This document shows, in pieces, positions 8,235 to 16,216 of a stretch of 64,000 bases of DNA; within the stretch, counting starts at the first letter, position 1; each line of letters opens with the position of its first letter. The DNA comes from an uncultured Aquimarina sp. (GTDB lineage Bacteria > Bacteroidota > Bacteroidia > Flavobacteriales > Flavobacteriaceae). The DNA is taken from positions 227,769 to 291,768 of the forward strand of contig NZ_CANLYD010000007.1 of assembly GCF_947495315.1 (NCBI RefSeq). Reading direction: 5' to 3'. The position numbers and the translations under genes are program-made. The notes below the pieces were generated by a model that saw only the letters and a list, made by a program, of their open reading frames with translations, searched no databases and was not told the origin of the DNA.

Positions 8235-8807
8235 ATGAAAACATTACAAATACTATTAATTACACTTTGTCTACAACTCGGATTACAAAAAGCTTATACC
8301 CAAAATTTCAAGTTAGACACGCGAAAATCAGCACTATCCTGGACAGGTAAAGCAGCATTTAATTCTTACTCATTAAAAGGAACTATTACTCCTAAAAAAG
8401 GTATTCTCAATATAACCGATAATGCAATTGCGACTTTAAACATTCTAATCGATATGAAAAGTTTAGATCATGAAAGCAATGACCTTAAAAATCATCTAAA
8501 AAATGAAGATTTTTTTGAAGTAAAAAAGTACCCAGAAACCACTTTCTTTCTAGATAATATCACAAACATTCAAGATGGTAAAGTAATTTTAAGAGGAAAA
8601 TTAACTATCAAGGAAAAAACAAATACAGAAAATATTCCTGTAAACATAGAGCAAACTGAATCAGGAATCATTCTTAAATTCCATCATACTATCGATAGAA
8701 CCAAATATGGAGTTAACCATAACTCTCCTAGTATTTTTAAACGTATGAAAGAAAATGCAATTGCGGATGAATTTATACTAGAAGGTACATTTGTATTTTC
8801 AAAATAA
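8235..8807 (+). CDS. YceI-family periplasmic lipid-binding-like protein
   Basis: 190 residues. After a signal peptide (to about residue 22) comes FKLDTRKSALSWTGKAAFNSYSLKG, the classical YceI opening, then a lipocalin-like barrel with the DMKSLD...LKNHLKNEDFFEVKKYPETTF block and TKYGVNH near the end. YceI proteins bind isoprenoid-type lipids in the periplasm; here the ligand is unknown. Third gene in the secreted-protein operon, followed 36 bp later by an AraC regulator. Confidence 0.92.
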   Translation: MKTLQILLITLCLQLGLQKAYTQNFKLDTRKSALSWTGKAAFNSYSLKGTITPKKGILNITDNAIATLNILIDMKSLDHESNDLKNHLKNEDFFEVKKYPETTFFLDNITNIQDGKVILRGKLTIKEKTNTENIPVNIEQTESGIILKFHHTIDRTKYGVNHNSPSIFKRMKENAIADEFILEGTFVFSK

Positions 8808-8843
8808 TATAAAATAAGATTGTATTTATGCTATATTTAGAGG

Positions 8844-9794
8844 ATGCAACTCGATATCAAAGTAAACGAAGACATCCTGCAAGAATTTGCAAGTCAATTA
8901 GATGCTAAAATAAATAAGGACAGTTTTATCATTCCTAAAAAATTAGGTACAGGGATTGCCAAAAAAATAATTTTTGATGGAAATTTAGAACTATTACACA
9001 TACAATTTTCATTAAATCTACCTATACAAACACGTTCGGAAAATACAGAAAGTAGCTCCTATTATTTACTAAATATTAATCTATCAGAACAATCAGTTAA
9101 TAAAACAGTTAACGGAGAAGATATAGAGATACAGCGTGATAATTCTTCAGGAATGTTATTTTATAAACCGGGAACTAATGTGTTTAGTATTAGTCCGGCT
9201 GGAGTTCCGTTCAATATAGTTTTGGTAAAATTTCCTAAAACTATGTTGAGAAGCTATGTTGAGAAAAATGAAGATTTAGAACATATCGCAGAAGTAATTT
9301 CTTCGAGCCAATTGATATACGAAGATTTAGATCTTGATTCAGAAAATCACCTCAGAAAATGTATTTTACCAGAAACCAACCTCTTTCAGAAGCATGCTAA
9401 TCTCTTAAATTTTTTAGCGCTCTTTATTGAAAAGCTTATAAAGCGTGATGCTTTAAATTCGACAGAAAATATTAATCCAGATGATCTAAAAATGTTATTT
9501 ATGATCGCAGGACAACTGCGTGATCCTTTCGCTTCTGATATTGCGACTAATGAAGAACTTGCTCAGAAATCTGCAATGAGTTTGACAAAATTTAAGAATA
9601 CTTTTAAACAGGTCTTTGGGACTTCTCCTTATCAATACCACTTACAAGCAAAAATGCAATATGCATATCGCACACTTATTCAGAAATCTCTAACTATTTC
9701 TGAAATCAGTTATCAACTTGGCTATTCACATCCCTCAAAATTCACTGTAGCTTTTAAAAAGCAATTTCAGATGCTCCCCTCCGAAGTTAAATAA
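8844..9794 (+). CDS. AraC-family transcriptional regulator
   Basis: 316-residue soluble regulator. Residues 1-200 have no obvious membrane segment and form the sensing/dimerisation part; the C-terminal ~100 residues are the AraC HTH pair (NEELAQKSAMSLTKFKNTFK and a second helix set ISEISYQLGYSHPSKFTVAFKKQFQMLPSE). It lies just downstream of the YceI gene and upstream of the epimerase gene, and the TGTCTCA words in both flanking regions could be its operators. Confidence 0.9.
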   Translation: MQLDIKVNEDILQEFASQLDAKINKDSFIIPKKLGTGIAKKIIFDGNLELLHIQFSLNLPIQTRSENTESSSYYLLNINLSEQSVNKTVNGEDIEIQRDNSSGMLFYKPGTNVFSISPAGVPFNIVLVKFPKTMLRSYVEKNEDLEHIAEVISSSQLIYEDLDLDSENHLRKCILPETNLFQKHANLLNFLALFIEKLIKRDALNSTENINPDDLKMLFMIAGQLRDPFASDIATNEELAQKSAMSLTKFKNTFKQVFGTSPYQYHLQAKMQYAYRTLIQKSLTISEISYQLGYSHPSKFTVAFKKQFQMLPSEVK

Positions 9795-9877
9795 CAATGT
9801 CTTTTAGGGATAATTAAATGTCTCATTGGGTAAACAATTCACCTGTTTCAGTATGTAGTTTTGACAAAAACAATATT

Positions 9878-10843
9878 ATGAACATTTTTATAACTGGTGG
9901 ATCTGGTTTTGTAGGTCAAAATTTAATTCCTTTACTTATTCAGAATGGACATCAGATTCAAGCGTTAGCCAGAAGTGAAAGTGCAGCACAAAAAATACAA
10001 CAACTAGGTGCTACTCCTGTATTAGATGATCTTACTTCTTTATCCAAAAATACAGACAAATCTTTATCAATCTGTGATATTGTAATTCATTCTGCAGCTT
10101 ACATGGATTTCTCCTATGATAAAAAAAAGTTTTATGACATCAATGTAAAAGCAACTGAGAACTTGCTTTGGATGGCCAAAAAGAATGGTGTTGCCAAGTT
10201 TATTTATATAAGTGCCGCTCCCGTAATAGCAGGTTCTCCTATAATCAACGCTCAAGAAATAGATAGTGGTTTTGAACTTCCAAAAGCATTATACCCAAAA
10301 ACTAAAGCAATCGCAGAAAGAGAAGTACTCTCTGCTAACACCAAAACTTTCCAAACTATTTCTTTAAGACCCCCAGCTATTTGGGGAAACAATAATCATC
10401 ATTATGATGAGATTTTTGCGAAAGCAAAAGAAGGAAAATGGAAATGGTTAGGAAAAGGTGATCAAGTACTTTCTACCATCCACATCAAAAACTTAGGAAG
10501 TGCTGTTTTGGCCGCTATAAAAACAAATAAAGGAGGTGAAGCCTATTTTGTTACTGATGGTGAACGCAGACCTATGAAAGACTTCTTTACATCACTTCTA
10601 CAATCCCAAGGTATTTATCCTGGTGATGATAGTATTCCTATAGGTTTTGCTTCTTTTATTGCCAATACTTGTGATATTATTTGGAAAATTTTTAGACTAA
10701 AGTCAAAACCTCCAGTTGCTCCTATAATGATAAGACTAATGGGAAGAGAGTTTTCTGTTAACGATGAAAAAGCACGAAAAGAACTAGGATATACCAATGT
10801 TATAACCATAAAAGAAGGATTGGCTGAAATGAGACCCAACTAG
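9878..10843 (+). CDS. NAD-dependent epimerase/dehydratase (extended SDR)
   Basis: 321 residues from the ATG at 9878, which begins MNIFITGGSGFVGQNL and places the Rossmann motif GGSGFVG at residues 7-13. The frame is open back to 9818, but those 20 residues are not family-like and a TAnnTTTG promoter-like word (9856-9863) lies inside them. The YPKTK motif carries the catalytic Tyr and Lys; SAAPVIAG precedes it and SLRPPAIWGN follows. Similar proteins are 3-beta-hydroxysteroid dehydrogenase-like or sugar epimerases; substrate unknown. It is the last gene of the secreted-protein/AraC block. Confidence 0.9.
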   Translation: MNIFITGGSGFVGQNLIPLLIQNGHQIQALARSESAAQKIQQLGATPVLDDLTSLSKNTDKSLSICDIVIHSAAYMDFSYDKKKFYDINVKATENLLWMAKKNGVAKFIYISAAPVIAGSPIINAQEIDSGFELPKALYPKTKAIAEREVLSANTKTFQTISLRPPAIWGNNNHHYDEIFAKAKEGKWKWLGKGDQVLSTIHIKNLGSAVLAAIKTNKGGEAYFVTDGERRPMKDFFTSLLQSQGIYPGDDSIPIGFASFIANTCDIIWKIFRLKSKPPVAPIMIRLMGREFSVNDEKARKELGYTNVITIKEGLAEMRPN

Positions 10844-10889
10844 ACATAAAACACAAGGATTATTTAAGAGAATTTAAAAAAATGATCTC

Positions 10890-10918
10890 TTGTAAACATT
10901 ACAAAAATCTTAATTTTA
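10890..10918 (+). promoter_or_regulatory. Candidate promoter of the truncated leader copy
   Basis: TTG at 10890-10892, 18-nt spacer, TAATTTTA at 10911-10918, one base off the Bacteroidota -7 consensus TAnnTTTG. Predicts a transcript with a leader of roughly 130 nt. Confidence 0.35.
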
Positions 10919-10954
10919 TAGTATCATAAGACTGCATACTCATAAAATCATAAA

Positions 10955-11068
10955 TAAAAAAAAGCAACAAATCCCTCATTTTTACATTAAGAATCTTATA
11001 GACAGAAACCTCAAATGTCTATAAATTTTTGGGGAAATATCATTTTAAAACCTTAATTATGTTAAAAG
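10955..11068 (+). repeat. Duplicated 5' leader, copy A
   Basis: Closely matches 12801-12915 (copy B) from the A-rich stretch through the hairpin region, TTGGGGAAATATCATT and the CCTTAATTATGTTAAAA start-codon segment. Identity ends abruptly just after ATG TTA AAA, so the leader was kept but the peptide-coding part was lost or replaced. Confidence 0.8.
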
Positions 11069-11115
11069 GCAAACCTTCATCTCATAAGATACGAGTAATA
11101 TCCGAAGGTTTGTGA
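11059..11115 (+). pseudogene. Remnant peptide ORF downstream of leader copy A
   Basis: 18 codons plus stop starting at the ATG that is homologous to the GG-peptide start in copy B. Only MLK is shared; no GG cleavage motif follows and the sequence is dominated by an inverted repeat. Best read as a decayed or recombined peptide gene; a real short peptide cannot be excluded. Confidence 0.4.
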
Positions 11116-11193
11116 TAACAACCAAGCTCAACTGAGAATGCGCCTGGTTGTTTGTACTTAGCACTATATCGGATTTTGACAATCTTATCAAGT

Positions 11194-12024
11194 TTACTGT
11201 TCTAATAGTGTCAACATATCAAGATTTTTGAGCTGTTGTTTTTCGATAGATAGGGCTTTATCGTTACCTTCTTTAAGGTAGCAATAGCATTTTATAAAAT
11301 GCACTAAATCTGTTAGTTCCGGTGTGTAATCTACAGGAGTTTTCTGGTTTAGTTTTTTAAGAACACTTTTACTTTTGCCAGCGATAGCTTTATTGAGCAA
11401 CTTATATAACTGAACCTTGTGTAATAGGTCCTCATTTTTGCTTTTTTTTAGAATCACCTTGAATTGCTGATTACTTTGTTTTATGAATATGCTTTTGATT
11501 AAAGCATTGGATGGATCCATAGCAAGATTCTGATACGCTACCCCGAGCTTAAAATAAGCCATACTACTATTTCGATTTTGAATTATGGGAATCATGGCAG
11601 TATATACGTTTTCTAGATCGGCATTAGGGATTTTTTTAAACCAGTTTATATACTCATCTGTGTGGATGTATCCTGTTTTTCTATCAATGACTGCTTTATT
11701 AGGATCCATAATTAATACTGTCGGAAGCGATTTTATATTAAAGTATTTGGCGAACTCTCTTTTTCTATCAAAATTTACTTTTACAAATACGAAATTATCT
11801 TTTATGGAATTAATCGCTGTTGTTTGCCAAAGCTTGCTATCCATTCTTTTACAGGGACCGCACCAACTAGCCCAAAAATCAACTACCATCCATTTTTTTT
11901 GTTCTATGGCAATCGCACGCCCTAACTTAAAATCATCAATCCATTGCACCTGGGCTATTGTCGTTGTGGTGTGTAATAGAATTACGAATAAGACACTATA
12001 CTTTAGTTGCTTTGCGTTTTTCAT
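11194..12024 (-). CDS. Exported thioredoxin-fold protein with helical C-terminal domain
   Basis: 276 residues. Signal peptide (LFVILLHTTTTIAQ), then a thioredoxin domain with WCGPC (Cys55, Cys58), the cis-Pro loop LPTVLIMDP and VKVNFDRK. Residues ~155-276 add an alpha-helical, Lys-rich domain that may be TPR-like (NSSMAYFKLGVAYQNLAMDPSNALIKSI). It probably works as a periplasmic disulfide reductase. It lies, on the opposite strand, between the two copies of the GG-peptide leader, so an association with maturation of the Cys-rich peptide is possible but not shown. Confidence 0.88.
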   Translation of the reverse strand: MKNAKQLKYSVLFVILLHTTTTIAQVQWIDDFKLGRAIAIEQKKWMVVDFWASWCGPCKRMDSKLWQTTAINSIKDNFVFVKVNFDRKREFAKYFNIKSLPTVLIMDPNKAVIDRKTGYIHTDEYINWFKKIPNADLENVYTAMIPIIQNRNSSMAYFKLGVAYQNLAMDPSNALIKSIFIKQSNQQFKVILKKSKNEDLLHKVQLYKLLNKAIAGKSKSVLKKLNQKTPVDYTPELTDLVHFIKCYCYLKEGNDKALSIEKQQLKNLDMLTLLEQ

Positions 12025-12095
12025 TGTTTTAAAATTATAGTACTACCAATCTGATTTTACAGAGGCTGGCTTTACCATATTAATTGATATTTTAG

Positions 12096-12482
12096 TTATA
12101 TCATCTCATCATCCTTTGCATATTTACTAAAACGTGCAATCCATCCATTCTCAATAGTAGCTTCTGCTTTTAGTATCTCGCTAATTTCTACAAAATTTAC
12201 CATTCTATCTCCATCCTTATAAAACATTTTGTACTCTTCATCTTTTTCTTCGAAAATTCTGAATAGTGCAAATAAAAAATTATTTTGAGTGCGATGTATA
12301 ACTCGCTTTGGACCTTTTATTTGTTCATTGTTAAGACTTTTGATAAAATTTGCCTATTCAGCAATTATGAATGGAGGATTTTCTTTTTTTCTTAATTCAC
12401 CTATATAGCTAATTCCAGAATCATAACATTCGGAAATTATCTTTTTTCCGAAATTATCTAATATTTCTTTGTTAGACTTCAT
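12096..12482 (-). pseudogene. Small hypothetical gene interrupted by an in-frame TAG
   Basis: Read on the minus strand from ATG 12482, a 128-codon frame (387 bases with the stop) runs to TAA at 12096-12098, broken only by TAG at 12354-12356 (codon 43). The halves are MKSNKEILDNFGKKIISE... and ...FLFALFRIFEEKDEEYKMFY..., the second having a natural protein composition up to its stop. One base change (for example CAG or AAG to TAG) restores the gene. I recognise no family. Either a recent nonsense mutation or a sequencing error. Confidence 0.6.
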
Positions 12483-12905
12483 TATAAAATTACTTAAGGG
12501 TTAATACCGTTCTAAGGTATATTTTTTATTCTGATACGCCTTGATCAATTAGATTCTCTAATGCCATACTTTTAATTTTTTATGATTACTATTCTTATAT
12601 GTGTTCGACTCTCTGGAGAGCCACCATAAGAATGTGTAAGGAAGTATGGAATTGTTACCTTGGATTTTAAAGTTTTTTTAATAATCTACTATTATTGCTG
12701 CTAATCATACCGCTCCGCCTTAGGAAAAAACTAAAGGAAACTATGTTTTATACAAGTTCTTGAACCAAAAAGAAAAATCTTTAGAGAAATCATAACTAAC
12801 AAAAAAAAACAACAAATTCCCCATTTTAGCGTTACTAAAATTTATAGACACAAACCTCAAGTGTCTCTAAATGTTTGGGGAAATATCATTCTTAAAACCT
12901 TAATT
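12483..12905. other. Intergenic region upstream of the GG-leader peptide
   Basis: AT-rich, non-coding apart from the leader repeat. It holds a TATGTTTT word at 12742-12749 as a weak -7 candidate and a small hairpin around CTCTGGAGAG near 12611. Nothing else recognisable. Confidence 0.5.
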
Positions 12906-12915
12906 ATGTTAAAAA
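12801..12915 (+). repeat. Duplicated 5' leader, copy B (with conserved hairpin)
   Basis: 5' untranslated region of the GG-leader peptide, homologous to 10955-11068. It contains the stem AGACAC/GTGTCT (12845-12865) around the loop AAACCTCAA; copy A keeps the same loop and most of the stem. The hairpin ends about 40 nt before the start codon, suggesting a role in mRNA stability or translation control. Confidence 0.75.
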
Positions 12916-13100
12916 ACATTTTAAATTTAAAAGACGCTCAAACGCTTAGCAAAGAAGAACAAAGATCTGTAAATGGAGGTAATTTAGGGATTTGCCCTAA
13001 TCCAGTTGATCCTCAACTATGTAGGTCTTGTGGCGGATTTCCATTATCAAACGGTTGTTGTCTTGGAGATCAGGAAACCATTGGATGTGTTGGATTATAA
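12906..13100 (+). CDS. GG-leader (double-glycine) bacteriocin-like Cys-rich peptide precursor
   Basis: 64 residues from ATG 12906 (the longer frame from 12861 runs through the conserved untranslated leader and is rejected). The N-terminus MLKNILNLKDAQTLSKEEQ followed by RSVNGG is the leader common to flavobacterial peptides exported by peptidase-containing ABC transporters; cleavage after GG leaves a mature peptide of about 39 residues with six cysteines (CPNP, CRSCGG, GCC, GCVG). No transporter or modifying enzyme gene lies in the window apart from the thioredoxin-like protein. Activity unknown: bacteriocin, signalling peptide or other secreted Cys-rich product. Confidence 0.8.
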   Translation: MLKNILNLKDAQTLSKEEQRSVNGGNLGICPNPVDPQLCRSCGGFPLSNGCCLGDQETIGCVGL

Positions 13101-13122
13101 ATTTATAATAAGTAACTAATTG

Positions 13123-13170
13123 AAAAAAGGCAGTCCTAATCTGAAAATCATTTCTGGGTTGCCTTTTTTA
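13123..13170. terminator. Terminator after the GG-leader peptide
   Basis: AAAAAAGGCA (13123-13132) pairs with TGCCTTTTTT (13160-13169), with T-rich tails on both strands; it serves the peptide gene and the convergent barrel gene. Confidence 0.75.
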
Positions 13171-13177
13171 CATTTAA

Positions 13178-14440
13178 TTAAAAATACTGCCCAATCCCAA
13201 ATACAAATCCATTTGTCGAGTCATCCGTAATCCCATATCCATAATCTATCCTGAATATTGCATTAAAAATACGTTTGTGCATAAAACGCAATCCTACACC
13301 TGGATATACTCTAAAATTCTGAGAATCTCCAAAATCTCCAAAATCTCCTCCTGGATTTCGCCAGCTACCCCCATCTATAAAAACATTACTCTGCAACACG
13401 AACCAATCTTTGTCATACAAGGTATGTCTGTACTCCGTGTTTAGTACGATTACTCCGGTTCCTCTATCAATTGTATTACCTACACCTCTAATATTAAGAT
13501 TATTATCTACGGCAAAAGGTGCAAAGGGTGAATCATCATTAGTTGCCAATCCAAGACGTAATCTAGATGCCCAATTACCTTTTTTTCCTATTCTGTGATA
13601 ATACAAAAAATCATTCCAGCCAATTAAAAAATCAGGTAAAACATTTTCTGTACTGATTACATATTGAAAATTAGCTATACTCCTAAATCCAGATACATAT
13701 TGAAAATCATAATCAAGATTGTTATACTCGTAGATTAACTTGTACAATAATTTATTGACATCAAAGTCCAGCGGTACATCCGGACCTGTTGCTCCTCTTT
13801 TGTAGCTATAATCTTCATTAAAGTAATTTACTCCCAACTCCACTCGATGCTGAAAATTAAACTCATACAATCCCAGCAATTCATAAGATGTGTTATTGTA
13901 TCTATAATCTGCAGTACCAGTATCCAAAAAAACAGGTTCCTGAGTGGTGAGGTTTTGATAATTAAAAGCTAGGCCAATTTTACTGCTAAACAAATATGGA
14001 GCTCGCAGGTTAATCCCAAAGGAACTATATATGTCATCTTGATAAAATCCTCCGAAAGTAATATTCTGACCAAAGAGATTAAATTCATATAAACCAACTC
14101 TAAACGCAAACTCATCATCATTAGTTGTATACACATTCGCACTAGGAATGATAGTGAAATTTTCTTCTATAGTATAAAAAACATTATACTCTCCTTCTTT
14201 TTGCGCTTCGAAAACCTGATAATAAGCATGAGCGACCGATGGCAATCTTTTAATTCTTTTGATATCCTCTTCAATTGCAATTGAATCCAAAGTTGCTCCT
14301 GCTTTTACTTTTGCAATTTTTTTGATGAATGACGCCTTAGTTTTTTTATTTCCCTGTACTTTGAGATCAACAATTTTTAATTCCTGTGCATAGTTGATAA
14401 AACAATAAAATAGCGCGGTTAATAAAATGAACCTTTTCAT
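13178..14440 (-). CDS. Omp85/BamA-TamA-like outer-membrane barrel protein with one POTRA-like domain
   Basis: About 420 residues from the ATG at 14440 (the frame is open to 14467, but MKRFILLTALFYCFINYAQ is a proper signal peptide and this start sits 4 nt after the upstream stop). After the signal comes a POTRA-like segment (ELKIVDLKVQGNKKTKASFIKKIAKVKAG) and then a C-terminal surface-antigen barrel with NIRGVGNTIDRGTGVIVLNTEYR, the RGxG-type motif of Omp85 proteins, ending in FGIGQYF with terminal Phe. Shorter than BamA (one POTRA), nearer to TamA-like or patatin-associated barrels. Last gene of the four-gene minus-strand envelope cluster. Confidence 0.88.
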   Translation of the reverse strand: MKRFILLTALFYCFINYAQELKIVDLKVQGNKKTKASFIKKIAKVKAGATLDSIAIEEDIKRIKRLPSVAHAYYQVFEAQKEGEYNVFYTIEENFTIIPSANVYTTNDDEFAFRVGLYEFNLFGQNITFGGFYQDDIYSSFGINLRAPYLFSSKIGLAFNYQNLTTQEPVFLDTGTADYRYNNTSYELLGLYEFNFQHRVELGVNYFNEDYSYKRGATGPDVPLDFDVNKLLYKLIYEYNNLDYDFQYVSGFRSIANFQYVISTENVLPDFLIGWNDFLYYHRIGKKGNWASRLRLGLATNDDSPFAPFAVDNNLNIRGVGNTIDRGTGVIVLNTEYRHTLYDKDWFVLQSNVFIDGGSWRNPGGDFGDFGDSQNFRVYPGVGLRFMHKRIFNAIFRIDYGYGITDDSTNGFVFGIGQYF

Positions 14441-14444
14441 AACT

Positions 14445-15176
14445 CTAAGGTGTAAAGTTTTTTTCAATAAATAAATTCACCCAATTATCTTCGCTTACTC
14501 CCATTAAAGTAAAATTATAAGAATCCATTAGGTCTAGTTGTGGTGGTGTTCCTTGGGTAATATTTAAAACTACATTATCCAGTTTATAATACTGAAACTG
14601 TTTTTGAAAAGTATACGTTCCAGAAAGCAATTCATCATCGGTATCAGAAACTAGCTGGAAATATATCCTGTTATCATCAATAAAACCGTCATTCCAGCTA
14701 AAAGACGGCATCGCCTCAATAACTGTAGTAATCGCTACTTCATTAGTAAACTCTGTAGGCTTAGTAATATGCTTTAGTCTAATTGGATTAGACAAGTGTA
14801 GTTTTCCTTCTTCAAAAAAAGTAATAATCACCCATTTTTCTTCAGTAATAATAAATTTTTTGAGATATCCGTTAAAAAAATCCGAAGATTCTATATCAAT
14901 ATGCATATAATTTTGATAATTATCTTTATCCACATCTATTCCAGAAGTCTCATAATATCGTATATCTGTTACACCCGGCCTTGGATACACATAAGTAATA
15001 ATGGTATTTTGATCTGATTTAGATCCCGATGCGCAAGCAATCACATTATTAATTTCTATTTCATTAGTATCCACAAGTGAAGCCAAAGAATTATCCAATT
15101 GTATAGTATTTTCATCATTGTTACACGCATATAGAATGCAACATAACATGAGTACTATATAATTGGTTTTAGTCAT
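14445..15176 (-). CDS. Hypothetical lipoprotein
   Basis: 243 residues with a lipoprotein signal (VLMLCCILYAC, lipidated Cys at about residue 18). The mature part is beta-rich with many Asp/Glu/Asn and no family I recognise. It overlaps the 3' end of the GH113-like gene by 8 bp and runs straight into the barrel gene, so the three are translationally coupled; a periplasmic or surface partner of the barrel is a reasonable guess. Confidence 0.78.
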   Translation of the reverse strand: MTKTNYIVLMLCCILYACNNDENTIQLDNSLASLVDTNEIEINNVIACASGSKSDQNTIITYVYPRPGVTDIRYYETSGIDVDKDNYQNYMHIDIESSDFFNGYLKKFIITEEKWVIITFFEEGKLHLSNPIRLKHITKPTEFTNEVAITTVIEAMPSFSWNDGFIDDNRIYFQLVSDTDDELLSGTYTFQKQFQYYKLDNVVLNITQGTPPQLDLMDSYNFTLMGVSEDNWVNLFIEKNFTP

Positions 15177-16167
15177 CTTTATATAATGATTGTATTAACT
15201 TTTCTGCTGGTTTATTCTGTATGGTAAACCTATTATTATCTTCACCTCCTACCTCATCATGATTATGATACCATTTCCAAAGAAAGCCTCCTTTAAACCA
15301 AGGTTCTCTCCAAAATTCTTCATACAATGCTGTTAGAGCATTATTTTGAGCCATTAGATCTACATTTCCATTCATTTTATTAGAATCCCAAGGTTCTTTT
15401 CCTGTATAATGAACACTTCTATATCCATATTCTGTAAACAAAACCGGTTTTCCGATAGTTCTCTGCAATGTCACTATTTTACTTTTATGCTGCTGCCAAC
15501 CGTCTCTTAACTCCTCTACAGTAGGTGTTTTACTATCAGAAACCGGAAAATATGCATCCACACCTATATAATCTAGCTGATCCCAGAACGGAGCATTGGC
15601 AAACTGATCCCAGTTCTCTGCATAGGTCAACTTTCCTTTATATACTGATTTTATTTTCTTTATGAGCTCACTCCAATATTCAGGTCTTTTTTGTACAAAA
15701 GTGTGCAATTCAGTACCAATACATAAAATAGGAACTTTCATTTCTTGACCTAATCGAGCATATAACATAATGAAATCTTCATAAGAATTCTCGAAAGTCT
15801 TCCAGTCTTCTTCAGAATCCATAGAAATATTACCTGTAAACTCTCCTCTCCAAACCCAAATCTGAGGTTTTAGCATTACTTTAATCCTTTTTTGATTCAG
15901 TAATTCAATCGTACGTTTTACTCCATCTGCTCGCTCTCCCCACCATTGCCTTTCTATATTAAAAACAACTGATGGTTCTTTTAAATTTTTAACAAAACCA
16001 AAAGGCATTACGGCTGCCCAATTTGCATTAATTTTCACAACAGGATCTACATTGGTTTCATTGATTTCTTTGGGAGAACCTACAAAACTGATTCCGTTAA
16101 TTTTAGATTCCTGACTAGAACAACCGGAACAAAATAAGCTGATTAGCAGTATAAAAAGGTTTCGCAT
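15169..16167 (-). CDS. GH113-like glycoside hydrolase lipoprotein
   Basis: 332 residues: lipoprotein signal with lipidated Cys16 (LFCSGC), then a GH-A type TIM barrel. The acid/base candidate is Glu153 (ICIGTELHTF) and the nucleophile candidate is Glu246 (VLFTEYGYRS), at the ends of strands 4 and 7 as in clan GH-A. Segments MLKPQIWVWRGEF and DYIGVDAYFP also match the GH113 / putative beta-mannanase family. It probably sits on the cell surface or in the periplasm and hydrolyses a beta-linked mannan- or glucan-type glycan. Co-transcribed with the lipoprotein and barrel genes. Confidence 0.85.
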   Translation of the reverse strand: MRNLFILLISLFCSGCSSQESKINGISFVGSPKEINETNVDPVVKINANWAAVMPFGFVKNLKEPSVVFNIERQWWGERADGVKRTIELLNQKRIKVMLKPQIWVWRGEFTGNISMDSEEDWKTFENSYEDFIMLYARLGQEMKVPILCIGTELHTFVQKRPEYWSELIKKIKSVYKGKLTYAENWDQFANAPFWDQLDYIGVDAYFPVSDSKTPTVEELRDGWQQHKSKIVTLQRTIGKPVLFTEYGYRSVHYTGKEPWDSNKMNGNVDLMAQNNALTALYEEFWREPWFKGGFLWKWYHNHDEVGGEDNNRFTIQNKPAEKLIQSLYKDD

Positions 16168-16216
16168 GCTTTACTTTTTTATACTGCTGAAAATACAATT
16201 TATATTTTATAATTGC

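Larger units (their letters stand above)
10844..11193. other. Intergenic region holding a truncated GG-peptide leader copy
   Basis: Contains a possible promoter (10890-10918), a duplicate of the GG-peptide 5' leader (10955-11068), a 19-codon open frame beginning at the conserved ATG (11059-11115), and two inverted repeats: CAAACCTTC/GAAGGTTTG around 11072-11112 and AACAACCA/TGGTTGTT around 11118-11152. No complete gene is visible. Confidence 0.6.

Noticed and set aside
12526..12567. Minus-strand 13-residue ORF (MALENLIDQGVSE)
   Set aside because: Too short, no start signal or homologue in the window; chance frame.
12861..12905. Upstream extension of the GG-peptide reading frame
   Set aside because: These 15 codons lie in the duplicated untranslated leader; the ATG at 12906 gives the canonical GG leader.
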